Positions 17,963 to 27,526 are shown, counted from the stretch's first letter. The stretch is DNA of 44,586 nt from Lachnospiraceae bacterium (GCA_022781395.1 JALETS010000064.1:1-44586); one strand, 5' to 3'. A program made the numbers and translations. Notes: generated by a model not told the origin, from the sequence alone.

Positions 17963-19264
17963 ATGATAAGTTTAGTGGAGCAATATAAATTATTCGGCAT
18001 TTCCAAAGAGGTACTTGCCTTTAGCGAAGAGATTTTATCCTCTCTCAAAAAACGATTTGATGAAATTGATGAAAATGCAGAATACAATCAGCTTAAGGTC
18101 GTCCATGCCATGCAGGAATGCAGTGTCAGTGAAGCTTGTCTGTCAGGTACCACGGGTTATGGGTACAACGACCTTGGACGAGATACTTTGGAAAGCGTTT
18201 ATGCCTCTGTCTTTCACACCGAGGCGGCTTTGGTACGTCCTCAGATTACCTGTGGTACGCATGCACTGGCATTGGCATTGATGAGCAACCTTCGTCCGGG
18301 AGATGAATTGCTGTCTCCTGTCGGGAAACCATATGATACCCTGGAAGAGGTTATCGGCATCAGACCTTCCAAAGGTTCCTTAAGAGAATATGGTATTTCC
18401 TACAAACAGGTTGATCTGCTTCCTGATGGAGCCTTCGATTATGAGGGTATCCGTAATGCGATTAACGCAAAAACCAAATTAGTGACCATACAGCGTTCCA
18501 AGGGCTATCAGACAAGACCTACCCTGTCCGTAACAAAGATTGGTGAATTGATCCATTTTATCAAAGAAATCAAACCTGATGTGATCTGTATGGTGGATAA
18601 CTGTTATGGGGAATTTGTGGAAATCATAGAGCCGACAGATGTGGGTGCGGATATGGTTGTTGGTTCTCTTATTAAAAATCCGGGCGGAGGACTGGCTCCC
18701 ATAGGCGGCTATATTGCCGGCAAAGAAGAGTGTGTGGAAAATGCTGCATACCGCCTTACTTCTCCCGGTCTCGGCAAAGAAGTCGGAGCATCATTAGGTG
18801 TGCTTTCTTCCTTTTATCAGGGACTTTTTTTAGCACCGACTGTAACAGCCAATGCTTTGAAAGGTGCCATTTTTGCGGCAAATATTTATGAAAGGATTGG
18901 TTTCCCCGTTATTCCGGACGGCACAGAAAGCCGCCATGACATCATTCAGGCCGTAACGCTTGGTTCTCCGGAAGGTGTCATTGCATTCTGTCAGGGCATT
19001 CAGGCAGCGGCGGCCGTGGACAGTTTTGTCACTCCGGAACCATGGGACATGCCCGGTTATGATTCCAAGGTTATCATGGCTGCTGGAGCCTTTGTATCCG
19101 GTTCCTCCATTGAGTTGAGCGCAGACGGTCCGATTGCGCCGCCATATGCTGTATATTTCCAGGGCGGGCTGACTTTTCCGCATGCAAAGCTTGGCATAAT
19201 GAAGAGCCTGCAAAATCTGATTGATCAGGAAATTATATCCGGGGATTTTCATAAACTTAAGTAA
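17963..19264 (+). CDS. PLP-dependent methionine gamma-lyase-family protein (YnbB / 'aluminum resistance' family)
   Basis: This belongs to PF06838, a fold-type I PLP family related to Cys/Met metabolism enzymes. The in vivo reaction is not settled; the aluminium-resistance label is historical. The glycine-rich SGTTGYGYNDLGRDTLE and QITCGTHALALAL (PLP phosphate region) are visible, as is the aspartate of VDNCYGE. The likely Schiff-base lysine is Lys238 in GSLIKNPGGG. The length of 433 residues is typical. AAGGAT (17948-17953) lies 9 bases before the ATG, and only two bases separate it from the miaA stop. The miaA-ynbB linkage is also found in Bacillus. Confidence 0.92.
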   Translation: MISLVEQYKLFGISKEVLAFSEEILSSLKKRFDEIDENAEYNQLKVVHAMQECSVSEACLSGTTGYGYNDLGRDTLESVYASVFHTEAALVRPQITCGTHALALALMSNLRPGDELLSPVGKPYDTLEEVIGIRPSKGSLREYGISYKQVDLLPDGAFDYEGIRNAINAKTKLVTIQRSKGYQTRPTLSVTKIGELIHFIKEIKPDVICMVDNCYGEFVEIIEPTDVGADMVVGSLIKNPGGGLAPIGGYIAGKEECVENAAYRLTSPGLGKEVGASLGVLSSFYQGLFLAPTVTANALKGAIFAANIYERIGFPVIPDGTESRHDIIQAVTLGSPEGVIAFCQGIQAAAAVDSFVTPEPWDMPGYDSKVIMAAGAFVSGSSIELSADGPIAPPYAVYFQGGLTFPHAKLGIMKSLQNLIDQEIISGDFHKLK

Positions 19265-19338
19265 AATTTGGTTTTTTGGTATACATCAAAATCCTGTTGT
19301 GATAAAATGAGCGTTGGAGAAAGGAGATTGCTATTTTT

Positions 19339-19575
19339 ATGCGTAAAAACAATTGGTCTTGTTTCCTGCTGATTCTGGCAGGTATTGTAATCGGTGGATT
19401 TATTGGAAGTCTTTTCCCGAACAGCTGGCTTAACTACGGACAATCATTTGGACTGTCTTCCCCACTGGTTTTGGATCTCGGAATCCTATGCATAACCTTC
19501 GGATTGTCGATTAAAATTACCATTGCAGGCATTCTTGGCGTTGCATTGGGAATCATTATATATCGTTTTATTTAA
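19339..19575 (+). CDS. DUF4321 small membrane protein
   Basis: This 78-residue protein has three hydrophobic stretches: residues about 8-28 (with GIVIGGFIGSLF), about 42-58, and about 59-77. It contains the conserved LDLGILCITFGLSIKI core of the DUF4321 family. It is probably an integral membrane protein of unknown role. AAGGAG lies 12 bases before the ATG. It precedes radC and the mre genes, a common placement in clostridia, so a part in envelope growth is conceivable but unproven. Confidence 0.87.
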   Translation: MRKNNWSCFLLILAGIVIGGFIGSLFPNSWLNYGQSFGLSSPLVLDLGILCITFGLSIKITIAGILGVALGIIIYRFI

Positions 19576-19630
19576 CTGATACATAAGCCCGTCATCTAAT
19601 GGAGAGAGAAGCTGTCGGGAAAGAGGTTGA

Positions 19631-20371
19631 ATGAAATCATCCAAGTATGAGAACAATGATTATTACAGGCTGCAAAATCTTCCATATGAGAAATTTATTA
19701 CCTATGGAAGTAAATCGCTGACGGATTCGGAACTGCTTGCAATTCTGCTTCGTACCGGAACCCGCGGAATTAATGCCAGAGAGCTGGGAGAGAAAGTGTT
19801 AGCGGAGACTGCCCGTTACGGTAATGGATTACTGGGGTTGTATCACATTCCCCTGCAGGAGCTTATGAAATTGGAAGGTATCGGCAGAGTAAAAGCAATC
19901 CAGCTAAAGGCAATTGCCGAGCTTAGCACACGTATTTCACAGGCAAAGGCTAAAAATAATCTTTCTTTCCATAATCCCTATTCTATAGCGGATTATTACA
20001 TGGAACGTTTCCGACACGAAACAGTAGAGTATATCATGCTTTTGCTGTTTGATTCCGCTTTACATCTGATAAAAGAGATTATTTTATCCAAAGGAACAGT
20101 ACATGCCTCCCTGTTATCTCCGAGGGAAGTATATATCCATGCTTTTCAGGAACAGGCAGCCAGTATTATGCTTCTGCATAATCATCCGGGCGGTAATCCT
20201 ACTCCAAGCGAGAACGATCTGACGGTTACGCAGAGGATAATCCAAAGCGGAATTTTAGTGGATATTCCGCTTCTTGATCATATTATAATCGGAGATAATT
20301 CGTATTTCAGTTTTCAGGAAAGCAAGCTCATGACTGACATGTCGTGTTCTAAGGACGCAATACAAGAATGA
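19631..20371 (+). CDS. radC: RadC-family JAB/MPN-domain protein
   Basis: An N-terminal helix-hairpin-helix region (about 20-100, including TGTRGINARELGEKVL and LEGIGRVKAIQLKA) is followed by the JAMM metalloprotease-like domain. The HNHPGGNPTPSEND stretch carries the His-x-His...Ser...Asp zinc ligands. The family was named for radiation sensitivity, but its biochemical role is unresolved. The 246-residue length is normal. Placement just upstream of mreB is conserved in many Firmicutes. GAGG precedes the ATG. Confidence 0.94.
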   Translation: MKSSKYENNDYYRLQNLPYEKFITYGSKSLTDSELLAILLRTGTRGINARELGEKVLAETARYGNGLLGLYHIPLQELMKLEGIGRVKAIQLKAIAELSTRISQAKAKNNLSFHNPYSIADYYMERFRHETVEYIMLLLFDSALHLIKEIILSKGTVHASLLSPREVYIHAFQEQAASIMLLHNHPGGNPTPSENDLTVTQRIIQSGILVDIPLLDHIIIGDNSYFSFQESKLMTDMSCSKDAIQE

Positions 20372-20389
20372 AAGAAAGGGGTAACTACC

Positions 20390-21400
20390 TTGGCTAACAA
20401 CGCATTTGGAATTGATTTAGGAACCAATAATATTAAAATATATAACCGTGCTGATGATGAAGTCTTTGTGGAAAAGAACATGATCGCTATCGAAAATAAG
20501 AAAACCCTGTTTGCTTATGGGGATTCTGCCTTTGAAATGTATGAAAAGGCGCCCAGCAATATCAGTATCACCTATCCGTTGAGCAACGGTGTCATTGCAG
20601 ACATACAAAACATGGAGACGCTCATAAAATATTACATGGGCGATCTGATGAAAAACAATATCAAACCCGCGGATTATTATATTGCTGTACCATGGGATGT
20701 AACAGAAGTAGAAAAACGTGCTTTTAAAGATCTGATTAAAGAGTCTGATGTAAAGGCTAAAAAAGTCATGATTGTAGATAAAGCAGTGGCAGATGGTCTT
20801 GGTCTTGGTATTGATGTCAAGAACTCACAAGGTGTACTGGTTGTAAATGTAGGGTTTGATACAACAGAGATTTCTATTCTGTCTCTGGGCGGCATTGTAT
20901 TAAGCAAATTGATCAAAGTTGGAGGACGTAAATTTGACGAAGCGATCAAGGCTGCAGTCCGCCGGGAGTATAGCCTTATTATTGGCGGAAAAACAGCTGA
21001 AATTGTCAAAACCTCCCTATTAGATCTGGAAGAAAATCAGATAGGTGCTATCGTATACGGAAGAGATATCGTATCAGGTCTTCCTGTAGAACGGGAGATT
21101 CCGACTATGCTTGTAGATGAATGCCTGACAGAACACTTCAATACCATTATTGATAATATTAAGGTCATTCTGGAACGTACTCCGCCGGAACTTGCGGCTG
21201 ATATCTATCGCCATGGTATCTATCTGACCGGCGGTGCTTCCCAGGTCAGCAAACTGGCTCAGCTTATGAGCAAGGGTACCGGTCTTAAGGTCAATGTATC
21301 AGAGAATCCGGTTACAAGTGTCGCACTTGGACTTGCCAAGATTATCAATGATGATAATTATAGAAATGTAGCCTATTCAATAGAAGGAATGAGTAAATGA
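20390..21400 (+). CDS. mreB: Rod-shape-determining actin homologue MreB (divergent)
   Basis: MreB forms membrane filaments that guide elongation-phase wall synthesis. The actin fold is recognisable: phosphate-1 GIDLGTNNIKIY, PLSNGVIADI, the GFDTTEIS phosphate-2 strand, VGGRKFDEAI, and YLTGGAS of the adenosine motif. Several positions differ from standard MreB: FVEKNMIAIEN replaces the usual NEPSVVA stretch, and IGGKTAE replaces IGERTAE. A TTG start at 20390 is supported by GAAAGGGG 8 bases upstream. The last codons overlap mreC by four bases (ATGA). Confidence 0.94.
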   Translation: MANNAFGIDLGTNNIKIYNRADDEVFVEKNMIAIENKKTLFAYGDSAFEMYEKAPSNISITYPLSNGVIADIQNMETLIKYYMGDLMKNNIKPADYYIAVPWDVTEVEKRAFKDLIKESDVKAKKVMIVDKAVADGLGLGIDVKNSQGVLVVNVGFDTTEISILSLGGIVLSKLIKVGGRKFDEAIKAAVRREYSLIIGGKTAEIVKTSLLDLEENQIGAIVYGRDIVSGLPVEREIPTMLVDECLTEHFNTIIDNIKVILERTPPELAADIYRHGIYLTGGASQVSKLAQLMSKGTGLKVNVSENPVTSVALGLAKIINDDNYRNVAYSIEGMSK

Positions 21401-22266
21401 GTCCAATCGTAAAGAAAAAAGGAGAAAAATTTACATTACCAAGTAAATATCTCCTTTTTATTTTAACAATCTTATGCACCGGGATGGTGCTGCTTACCTT
21501 TCATACAACAGTATTCAGCGGTCCCTTGAGTTCAGTGGCCGGCTATACAGTCGTGCCTTTCGAGGAAGGTATTAGTGTAATAGGCAGCTGGCTGGCTAAT
21601 CGTTCCGAAGAGTTAGGGCAGATCAAAGACCTGATTGCCGAAAACGAGTCTTTAAAGCAGCAGGTTGATGACCTGACCATCGAAAATACCAGATTACAGC
21701 AGGATCGCTACGAATTAACCAATCTTCGGGAACTGTATAATCTGGATTCTCAATATGATGAATATGAGAAAACAGGTGCCCGCATCATAGCAAGAGATTC
21801 CGGTAACTGGTTTTATTCTTTTGTTATCAATAAAGGAACACAGGACGGTATAGCCATAGACATGAATGTAATGGCCGGAAGCGGCCTGGTAGGCAGGATC
21901 GTAGATGTAGGACCAAACTGGGCAAAAGTCAAAGCCATTATTGCAGATGATTCTAATGTCAGCGCAATGGTATTGTCCAGTTCCGATAATATGATTGTAT
22001 CCGGCAATCTGAAATTATATGCATCCGGGGTCATTGAATTCGAACAGCTTGTAGATAGTGATAACGTTGTTGTTGAAGGAGACAAGATCGTTACCTCCAA
22101 CATCAGTGATAAGTATTTGCCCGGCATTTTGATCGGATATATCAATACCATCAATCAGGATGCCAATAATCTGACCAAATCCGGATATATTACACCGGCA
22201 GTTGATTTTGAACATTTGGAAGAAGTACTTGTTATTATGGAATTAAAACAGACTATAGAAGAGTAG
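21397..22266 (+). CDS. mreC: Rod-shape-determining protein MreC
   Basis: MreC is a bitopic protein that connects MreB to extracellular wall synthases. It has a cytoplasmic basic start (KKKGEKF), one membrane helix (about 18-38), a coiled coil (about 70-115, IAENESLKQQVDDLTIENTRLQQ region), and the beta-barrel domain with GTQDGIAIDMNV and GLVGRIVDVG. The 289-residue length is normal. It starts in the ATGA overlap with mreB and is followed after 7 bases by mreD. Confidence 0.96.
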   Translation: MSPIVKKKGEKFTLPSKYLLFILTILCTGMVLLTFHTTVFSGPLSSVAGYTVVPFEEGISVIGSWLANRSEELGQIKDLIAENESLKQQVDDLTIENTRLQQDRYELTNLRELYNLDSQYDEYEKTGARIIARDSGNWFYSFVINKGTQDGIAIDMNVMAGSGLVGRIVDVGPNWAKVKAIIADDSNVSAMVLSSSDNMIVSGNLKLYASGVIEFEQLVDSDNVVVEGDKIVTSNISDKYLPGILIGYINTINQDANNLTKSGYITPAVDFEHLEEVLVIMELKQTIEE

Positions 22267-22273
22267 GTATCGT

Positions 22274-22792
22274 ATGAAACGCGGAATCGTCACAGCAATT
22301 CTAATATTAATATGTTTTTTATTACAGTGTACCGTCTTTCGTTCACTGGCCTTTGGTGGCATTGTCCCCAATCTTCTGATTGTCCTGACGGCTTCCTTTG
22401 GATTTATGCACGGAGAGAGAACAGGTCTGCTGATTGGTTTTTTCTGCGGTTTACTGGTAGATATTTTTTTTGCAAGTGTCATTGGCTTTTATGCCATGTT
22501 ATACATGTATATCGGTTACATGAACGGCAAATTTTCTGCTATTTTTTATCCACAGGATATCAAACTGCCGATTGCGCTCATACTCGGAAGTAACTTTTTG
22601 TACGGCATTGCATGTTATGTGATCATGTTCCTTTTACGCGGCAGGTTTGATTTTGGCTATTATCTTGTGCATATTATTCTGCCGGAAATTGTATACACAA
22701 TTGTCGTGACGTTACTCTTGTATCCGCTGATTCTCTGGATCAATACCTGGCTGGAGCGCGGTGAGCAAAGGAGTGGAAAGAAGTTTGTTTAG
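22274..22792 (+). CDS. mreD: Rod-shape-determining protein MreD
   Basis: This polytopic membrane protein of 172 residues has five or six hydrophobic helices. FGGIVPNLLIVLTASFGFMHG and GFFCGLLVDIFFA are typical of MreD, as is a short basic C-terminus. It acts with MreC, RodA and PBP2 in the elongation complex. Its end overlaps the start of the PBP2 gene, so the operon continues without a gap. Confidence 0.93.
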   Translation: MKRGIVTAILILICFLLQCTVFRSLAFGGIVPNLLIVLTASFGFMHGERTGLLIGFFCGLLVDIFFASVIGFYAMLYMYIGYMNGKFSAIFYPQDIKLPIALILGSNFLYGIACYVIMFLLRGRFDFGYYLVHIILPEIVYTIVVTLLLYPLILWINTWLERGEQRSGKKFV

Positions 22793-25661
22793 CGAATTTA
22801 TTGCACACATTAAAGAAAACTTCATGAATATGATTACCTCCAGGCTCATCGTATTGATTCTGGTTCTTTTTGGTATGGGCGGATATTTGATCTATACCAT
22901 TTTTCAATTACAGATTGTGCAGGGAGAAGAATATTTCAACAATTTTCAATTGATGATTACAAAAGAGCGGACCATTCCATCAACCAGAGGTAATATTTTG
23001 GATCGTAACGGTAAACTGCTCGCTTACAATGAACTGGCATATTCCGTCACTATCGAAGATGTATATGAATCCGGCAAAGGTAAGAATGCCAGACTGAATG
23101 CAACCATCAGCAGACTGATCCAAATGATTGAGGCAAACGGTGACAGTGTAATTAATGATTTTCATGTTATATTGGATAAGAATGGAAATTATCAATATAA
23201 TGTAGAAGGCACGCAGCTTTTACGTTTTTTGGCAGATGTATATGGTTATCCTTCCATTGATCAGTTGAAAGAAAAAGAAAAAAATGCTACAGCCGATGAA
23301 CTGATCCAATATTTATGCAGCACTGCCCGCTACGGTATCGGTGACTACACAGATGAAGATGATTCCTCCAGCTTTGTGGAAGGCCTTGGCTATACCAAAG
23401 AAGAAATTCTTAAAATTGTCACGATCCGTTATGCCATGAGCGCTAACAGCTACCAGAAATATATATCTACTACGGTAGCAAATAATGTATCTGAAGAAAC
23501 AGTAGCGGTTGTCATGGAAAATGAAGATGTCCTGGATGGCGTTTCCATTGCCGAGGGAACAGTCCGAAAATATAATGACAGCATTTATTTTGCTCAAGTT
23601 ATCGGATACACCGGTAAAATCGATCAGGATGAACTAAAAACATTACAAGCCCAGGATCCTTCATACGATTTGAATGATACGGTTGGAAAATCCGGCATTG
23701 AAGCTTCCATGGAAATGGAACTGCAGGGTAATAAAGGTTCTGAGACTGTTTATGTCGATAATGTTGGTAAAGTAATAGAAACAAGCGACCGCATAGAAGC
23801 CAGTGCCGGAAATGATATTTATCTTACCATTGATGCAGATTTGCAGAAAGCAGCCTATCATATTCTGGAATCCAAGCTGGCAAGTATCCTTCTGGCCAAA
23901 ATATCTAATATAAAGGAGTATCATGTGCCGGAAGGGGGCAGTGGCGGAGATATTCCGATTCCGATTTATGATGTGTATTATGCCTGTATTAACAATAATA
24001 TTATTGATACATCACATTTTACATCACAGTATGCAGGTGAGACGGAACAGCAGGTATATGCTGCCTATTCAGACAAAAAATCTCGTGTTTTTGATACTTT
24101 GCGGGAAGAATTAACGGAAGCCTGTACCCCTTACAAAGATTTAAAAGAAGAGTATCAGATCTACGAAAGCTATATTGTTTCCATGCTATATGATCATAAC
24201 ATTATTACGGACTCTGCCGTAGACCGTGATGATGAAACCTATCTTGCATGGACTAAGGAAGAAACAATCAGTCTGAATGAATATTTGAATTATGCGATTG
24301 CACAGAACTGGATTGATGTTTCCAGGCTTGAAATCAATTCTCAATACTCTGATTCTGTTGAAATTTATAATAAGATTATAGATTATATTTTTGAGCAACT
24401 GGACACTAACACTGCTTTCGATAAGAAGATTTACCGTTATATGATAAACAATGATGAATTAACAGGTCGCCAGATTTGTCTTCTTTTGTTAGAGCAGAAT
24501 ATTGTAAATCCGCCCGAAGATGAATTAAGGCAATTTAAAGCCGGCAATGAGACAGCCTATGCTTTCATGCGGAATCGTATCGAACAGTTGGATATTACAC
24601 CTGCACAGTTGGCATTGGACCCTTACTCCGGTTCGATCGTCATTACCGATATCAATACCGGTGATGTTCTGGCATTGGTATCTTATCCGAGTTATGATAA
24701 TAATAAAATGGCCAATGGAGTAGACGCTGCCTACTATGCAAGTCTTCGTAACGATTTGTCTTATCCGTTGTTAAATTATGCAACCCAGCAGAAAACGGCA
24801 CCGGGTTCTACCTTTAAGATCGTATCTGCTACAGCAGGGCTTATGGAAAATATAGTTTCTACTACAGATACCATAACCTGTACGGGCGTATTTGATAAAA
24901 TATCTCCCCCCGCTAAATGCTGGATTTCTCCCGGAGCACACGGAGCACTTAATGTTTCCGGTGGTATACAGCATTCCTGCAACTGGTTTTTCTACGAAGT
25001 CGGATACCGTCTCGGCATCGTAGGCGATACCTATAACAGTGATGTTGCCCTAAATAAACTGGCTAAATATGCAGATTTATATGGTCTTACAGAAACGTCC
25101 GGAATTGAAATTGAAGAATATACGCCGGATGTATCAGACACTGATGCTGTTCGTTCTGCTATCGGTCACGGTACCAACAACTATACAACGGTCGGCTTAG
25201 CGCGATATGTTACTACTATTGCAAACAGTGGAACATGTTATAATTTAACATTAGTAGACAAAATAGAAAACCAAAACAACGAACTCATTACAGACAATCA
25301 GGCCGTGGTGCGTAACAGGATTGATATGGACACCTCCTATTGGAACGCCATTCACACAGGTATGCGCAGGGTAGTAGAAGGAAAAGCCTATTTTTCGGAT
25401 CTGGATGTTAATGTAGCCGGCAAAACCGGTACAGCACAGGAGAACAGGAATCGTCCAAATCATGCGTTGTTCATAAGCTATGCACCATATGAATCACCTG
25501 AAATATCCGTAACAGTTCGTGTGGCAAACGGTTATACATCTGATTATGTTGCACAAATTGCCAAAGATGTTTACGAATATTATTATGGACTAAAAGACGA
25601 AAGTGAAATCATTACCGGAACAGCCGGTACTTTGGACGGCGGTTCGATTAATGCAGATTAA
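22761..25661 (+). CDS. Penicillin-binding protein 2 (MrdA-like) with a large internal insert
   Basis: This is the elongation-specific transpeptidase that pairs with RodA. It has a membrane anchor at about 27-50, the pedestal motif RGNILDRNGKLLAYN (76-90), and GKSGIEASME at about 309-318. The transpeptidase domain has STFK (683-686), SCN (739-741) and KTG (888-890). At 966 residues it is far longer than E. coli PBP2 (about 630). About 235 residues (roughly 383-618), helical and acidic, sit between the LTIDADLQ helix and the DPYSGSIVITD strand. Cys707, Cys720 and His727 precede SxN. The start is uncertain: GTG 22761 (used), GTG 22773, or TTG 22785, the last with AAAGGAG 11 bases upstream. All overlap mreD. 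Confidence 0.95.
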   Translation: MSKGVERSLFSEFIAHIKENFMNMITSRLIVLILVLFGMGGYLIYTIFQLQIVQGEEYFNNFQLMITKERTIPSTRGNILDRNGKLLAYNELAYSVTIEDVYESGKGKNARLNATISRLIQMIEANGDSVINDFHVILDKNGNYQYNVEGTQLLRFLADVYGYPSIDQLKEKEKNATADELIQYLCSTARYGIGDYTDEDDSSSFVEGLGYTKEEILKIVTIRYAMSANSYQKYISTTVANNVSEETVAVVMENEDVLDGVSIAEGTVRKYNDSIYFAQVIGYTGKIDQDELKTLQAQDPSYDLNDTVGKSGIEASMEMELQGNKGSETVYVDNVGKVIETSDRIEASAGNDIYLTIDADLQKAAYHILESKLASILLAKISNIKEYHVPEGGSGGDIPIPIYDVYYACINNNIIDTSHFTSQYAGETEQQVYAAYSDKKSRVFDTLREELTEACTPYKDLKEEYQIYESYIVSMLYDHNIITDSAVDRDDETYLAWTKEETISLNEYLNYAIAQNWIDVSRLEINSQYSDSVEIYNKIIDYIFEQLDTNTAFDKKIYRYMINNDELTGRQICLLLLEQNIVNPPEDELRQFKAGNETAYAFMRNRIEQLDITPAQLALDPYSGSIVITDINTGDVLALVSYPSYDNNKMANGVDAAYYASLRNDLSYPLLNYATQQKTAPGSTFKIVSATAGLMENIVSTTDTITCTGVFDKISPPAKCWISPGAHGALNVSGGIQHSCNWFFYEVGYRLGIVGDTYNSDVALNKLAKYADLYGLTETSGIEIEEYTPDVSDTDAVRSAIGHGTNNYTTVGLARYVTTIANSGTCYNLTLVDKIENQNNELITDNQAVVRNRIDMDTSYWNAIHTGMRRVVEGKAYFSDLDVNVAGKTGTAQENRNRPNHALFISYAPYESPEISVTVRVANGYTSDYVAQIAKDVYEYYYGLKDESEIITGTAGTLDGGSINAD

Positions 25662-25675
25662 AATGGAGGATTATC

Positions 25676-26356
25676 ATGAAAAATCCGGTTATTATTAAAA
25701 GTTTTCCGAATGGATTGTCTATTTATCTTGACGAGGAAATGCCTTTTGACCAGCTTCTGAAAGAAATCGGGCTGAAATTTAAAGAATCTGCTCATTTTTT
25801 TAAGAATGCAAGTATGGTTCTTTCCTTTGAAGGGCGAAAACTTTCTGATCAGGAAGAACGTATGATCATTAATACCATCACTGCCAATTCAGAGCTGAAT
25901 GTGATGTGTATTATGGGTAAAAATGAGGAAACAAACAAGAACTATATCAAGGCCCTCCAAAAACTATCTTATCATCAACAGGTTATGGAAAATGCAGGCC
26001 AGTTCTATAAAGGCACTTTGAAGGACGGACAGATGCTTGAAACAGAAAACAGTATCATTGTACTTGGCGATGTCTATCCGGGAGCCTGTGTCATATCCAG
26101 TAAAGATATTATCATACTGGGGGGACTGTATGGACAAGCCTATGCCGGTGGAAACGGAGAAGACGGGCATTTTGTTGTTGCGCTTGAAATGTCACCTGAA
26201 AAATTGAAAATCGGTGATTTCAAATATAAAACATCCGAAAAACAGAGCAAATGGCCTATCAAGCCAAAGGTACAGCCTAAAATTGCTTATGTGGAAGACG
26301 GAAGAGTAAAACTAGAGCCTATTACCAAAGAATTACTAAACAATTTGCCGATATAG
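25676..26356 (+). CDS. minC: Septum site-determining protein MinC
   Basis: MinC inhibits FtsZ polymerisation away from midcell. The C-terminal beta-helix domain is clear: GTLKDGQMLETENSIIVLGD, VYPGACVISSKDIIILGGLYGQAYAG and GHFVVALEM match the family. The N-terminal FtsZ-binding domain (about 1-105) is diverged but similar in size. A C-terminal tail with KPKIAYVEDGRV is normal. GGAGG lies just before the ATG. It forms an operon with minD and minE, immediately after the PBP2 gene. Confidence 0.94.
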   Translation: MKNPVIIKSFPNGLSIYLDEEMPFDQLLKEIGLKFKESAHFFKNASMVLSFEGRKLSDQEERMIINTITANSELNVMCIMGKNEETNKNYIKALQKLSYHQQVMENAGQFYKGTLKDGQMLETENSIIVLGDVYPGACVISSKDIIILGGLYGQAYAGGNGEDGHFVVALEMSPEKLKIGDFKYKTSEKQSKWPIKPKVQPKIAYVEDGRVKLEPITKELLNNLPI

Positions 26357-26413
26357 CAGTCTGCAGATGTTTAGGGGACGATAACGATTCATTTTTCATT
26401 TTGGAGGTTTCAT

Positions 26414-27205
26414 ATGAGTGAAGTAATTGTCGTCACATCAGGGAAAGGCGGAGTAGGTAAGACCACTACTTCTGCAAATGTTGGTACAGGTCTTGCAGCA
26501 ATGGGTAAAAAAGTGATCCTCATCGACACCGATATCGGATTAAGAAATCTGGATGTGGTCATGGGCCTGGAAAACCGGATTGTTTATAATCTCGTTGATG
26601 TGGTTGAAGGAAACTGCCGCATCAAGCAGGCTATTATACGTGACAAACGATATCCTACACTTTTTCTTCTTCCTTCAGCGCAAACACGAGATAAAACTGC
26701 AGTGAATCCGGCCCAGATGGTTAAAATGATAAACCATCTGAAGGACCAGTTTGACTATATCATTCTGGATTGTCCGGCTGGCATAGAGCAGGGATTTCAG
26801 AACGCAATCGCCGGTGCCGACAGAGCACTTGTGGTAACTACACCCGAAGTTTCTGCTATCCGGGATGCAGACAGGATCATCGGTCTGCTGGAAGCAAATG
26901 AAATACATAAGATTGATCTGATCATTAACCGCATCCGTCATGATATGATCAAACGGGGCGATATGATGTCTGCGGAGGATGTTGTGGATATTTTATCTCT
27001 GCCATTGATCGGTCTGGTTCCTGATGATGAAAATGTAGTCATTGCCACCAATCAGGGAGAACCATTAGTAGGTAGTAATACGCTGGCAGGTAAGGCCTAT
27101 CAGAATATTTGTTACAGAGTGCTTGGCAGGGAGGTCCCTTTTCTGGATTTTGAAAAAGGTATTTCCTTCTGGGCCAGGGTATCAGGTATTTTTCATAAAG
27201 GTTAG
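26414..27205 (+). CDS. minD: Septum site-determining ATPase MinD
   Basis: MinD binds the membrane in its ATP form and recruits MinC. The deviant Walker A is KGGVGKT (11-17), with IDTDIGLRNLDVVMG and DYIILDCPAGIEQG as further ATPase motifs. The C-terminal FWARVSGIFHKG can form the amphipathic membrane-targeting helix. The 263-residue length is standard. TGGAGG precedes the ATG and minE follows 11 bases downstream. Confidence 0.97.
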   Translation: MSEVIVVTSGKGGVGKTTTSANVGTGLAAMGKKVILIDTDIGLRNLDVVMGLENRIVYNLVDVVEGNCRIKQAIIRDKRYPTLFLLPSAQTRDKTAVNPAQMVKMINHLKDQFDYIILDCPAGIEQGFQNAIAGADRALVVTTPEVSAIRDADRIIGLLEANEIHKIDLIINRIRHDMIKRGDMMSAEDVVDILSLPLIGLVPDDENVVIATNQGEPLVGSNTLAGKAYQNICYRVLGREVPFLDFEKGISFWARVSGIFHKG

Positions 27206-27216
27206 GAGGGATCAGC

Positions 27217-27480
27217 GTGTTTAAAAATATATTAAAACGAAAAAGCTCCAGAGAAATAGCTAAAGACCGGCTAAAAATATTATTGATTTCCGACAGGGTA
27301 AACTGTTCTCCGGAAATTATGGAAATGATTAAGAATGACATTGCCAAAGTTATTTCAAAATACATGAAAATTGACACCAAAAGCATGGAGATACAGATAA
27401 CTAAAACCGGCAGCAAAGGCAGAAGCCTGAAGAATCCGACCCTCTATGCAAATATACCGATTCTGGATTTAAAGAACTAA
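27217..27480 (+). CDS. minE: Cell division topological specificity factor MinE
   Basis: MinE stimulates MinD ATPase and drives Min oscillation. The sequence has the amphipathic N-terminus MFKNILKRKSS. The MinD-contacting segment AKDRLKILLISDR follows, with DIAKVISKYMKID in the topological domain. Its length (87 residues) is typical. The GTG start has TAGGAGGG (27203-27210) 6 bases upstream. A complete MinCDE set predicts an oscillating system, unlike the DivIVA/MinJ type of Bacillus subtilis. Confidence 0.95.
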   Translation: MFKNILKRKSSREIAKDRLKILLISDRVNCSPEIMEMIKNDIAKVISKYMKIDTKSMEIQITKTGSKGRSLKNPTLYANIPILDLKN

Positions 27481-27526
27481 TGTGATTAGCTGGCCAGGCA
27501 ATCAATACGAAAGGAGAAAATACAGC

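Noticed and set aside
27482-27526. GTG start for rodA at 27482
   Set aside because: No Shine-Dalgarno, and AAGGAG is correctly placed for the ATG at 27527, which also gives the family N-terminus.
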